Source: Bacteroidales bacterium UBA2287 (GTDB taxonomy: Bacteria > Bacteroidota > Bacteroidia > Bacteroidales > Tenuifilaceae). From it: DNA of 64,000 nucleotides. A model generated the notes under the pieces. That model was given only the letters and a program-made list of their open reading frames with translations. It did not search any database and was not told the origin of the DNA. Each line of letters opens with the position of its first letter. Within the stretch, counting starts at the first letter, position 1. Positions 63,738 to 64,000 of the stretch are shown here, piece by piece. A program made the position numbers and the translations under genes. The stretch lies in assembly GCA_002345675.1 (NCBI GenBank), contig DDWL01000036.1, positions 29,843 through 93,842 on the forward strand, read 5' to 3'.

Positions 63738-64000
63738 ATGAGAACCCTTCTTCGTTTCATAGTTCGGTATCAGTTTGTTCTTATTTTCCTGCTACTGGAG
63801 GGTGTTTCTATATGGCTTTTAGCCAGCAATAACTTTTACCAAAGGGCTGCCTTTGGAAATATTACAAGAGGCATTTCGGGAAATATTTATCGAAGAATTG
63901 AATCGGCAACAAAGTACCTTCGACTTAATGATGCAAACGAGCATCTTTTACGCGAAAACATTGTGCTGCGTAGCAGGTTAGCGCAACTAACCGTTCACCT
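63738..64000 (+). CDS. mreC: Rod shape-determining protein MreC, 5' part, cut by window edge
   Basis: Reads from the ATG at 63738 to the window end with no stop: a short cytoplasmic start, one membrane segment (FVLIFLLLEGVSIWLLAS) and the beginning of a coiled coil (NEHLLRENIVLRSRLAQL). This N-terminal layout plus position 34 nt after mreB identifies mreC, although the conserved beta domain is outside the window. Confidence 0.87.
   Translation, partial: MRTLLRFIVRYQFVLIFLLLEGVSIWLLASNNFYQRAAFGNITRGISGNIYRRIESATKYLRLNDANEHLLRENIVLRSRLAQLTVH

Overview
The window reads as a chromosomal segment of a Bacteroidota bacterium (Bacteroidales/Marinilabiliales-like). Signs of this are TAnnTTTG-type promoter boxes, weak or absent Shine-Dalgarno sequences, C-terminal type IX secretion (T9SS) sorting domains on at least three proteins, TonB/CarboxypepD_reg receptors, Reg_prop/Y_Y_Y two-component sensors, and housekeeping genes of that phylum's type (suf, tig-clpP, clpX, kdsB, mreBC, a GH57/GT3 glycogen cluster). 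The assignment comes from gene content alone.

Layout: 1-200 holds the 3' end of a tRNA-like RNA and tRNA-Gly(CCC). 0.2-8.3 kb (mostly minus strand) carries a propeller sensor kinase with a lone receiver, a PPAD-like peptidyl-arginine deiminase with a T9SS tail, a secreted esterase and an unknown exported protein. 8.3-8.65 kb is a tRNA-Arg(CCG) gene preceded by two broken tandem copies, each carrying an 18-nt palindrome in its D loop. 9-11 kb encodes a cupredoxin and an outer-membrane barrel. 11.3-18.8 kb is a complete SUF iron-sulfur cluster set (sufB, C, D, S, E and a DUF59 protein), interrupted by a RelE/ParE-type toxin-antitoxin pair and by an inverted AbiEii-type pair. 18.9-25.2 kb has a YitT membrane protein, an M23 peptidase, clpP and tig, a DUF2185 gene and thiL.

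25.3-33.1 kb contains a MITE-like inverted-repeat element, then a secreted EEP-fold nuclease/phosphatase divergent from a TonB receptor and two DUF5689 lipoproteins. This looks like a surface nutrient-scavenging locus, possibly for nucleic acids. 33.2-37.9 kb has kdsB, a second TonB-type receptor and clpX. 38.1-42.7 kb has a FISUMP lipoprotein, a small barrel and, 2 nt after it, an exported seven-bladed WD40 protein fused to a caspase-like domain. A second inverted-repeat element follows. 42.9-47.7 kb (minus) is folA, thyA, an LpxH-like phosphatase and two tandem TlpA-like lipoproteins, one of which has lost its CXXC.

48.0-60.9 kb is a glycogen/alpha-glucan cluster: debranching enzyme, GT4 synthase, GH57 enzyme with a histone-H1-like lysine tail, and a single-polypeptide fusion of GT3 glycogen synthase with GT35 phosphorylase. 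It is interrupted by a lipoprotein gene and a large secreted hydrolase whose nucleophile position is Cys. 61.1-64 kb is purH, mreB and the start of mreC, which runs off the window. A family of short palindromes, consensus (C/T)CCCGATANNTATCGGG(G/A), recurs at five intergenic or pseudo-tRNA places. No rRNA, CRISPR array, prophage or transposase gene was seen.
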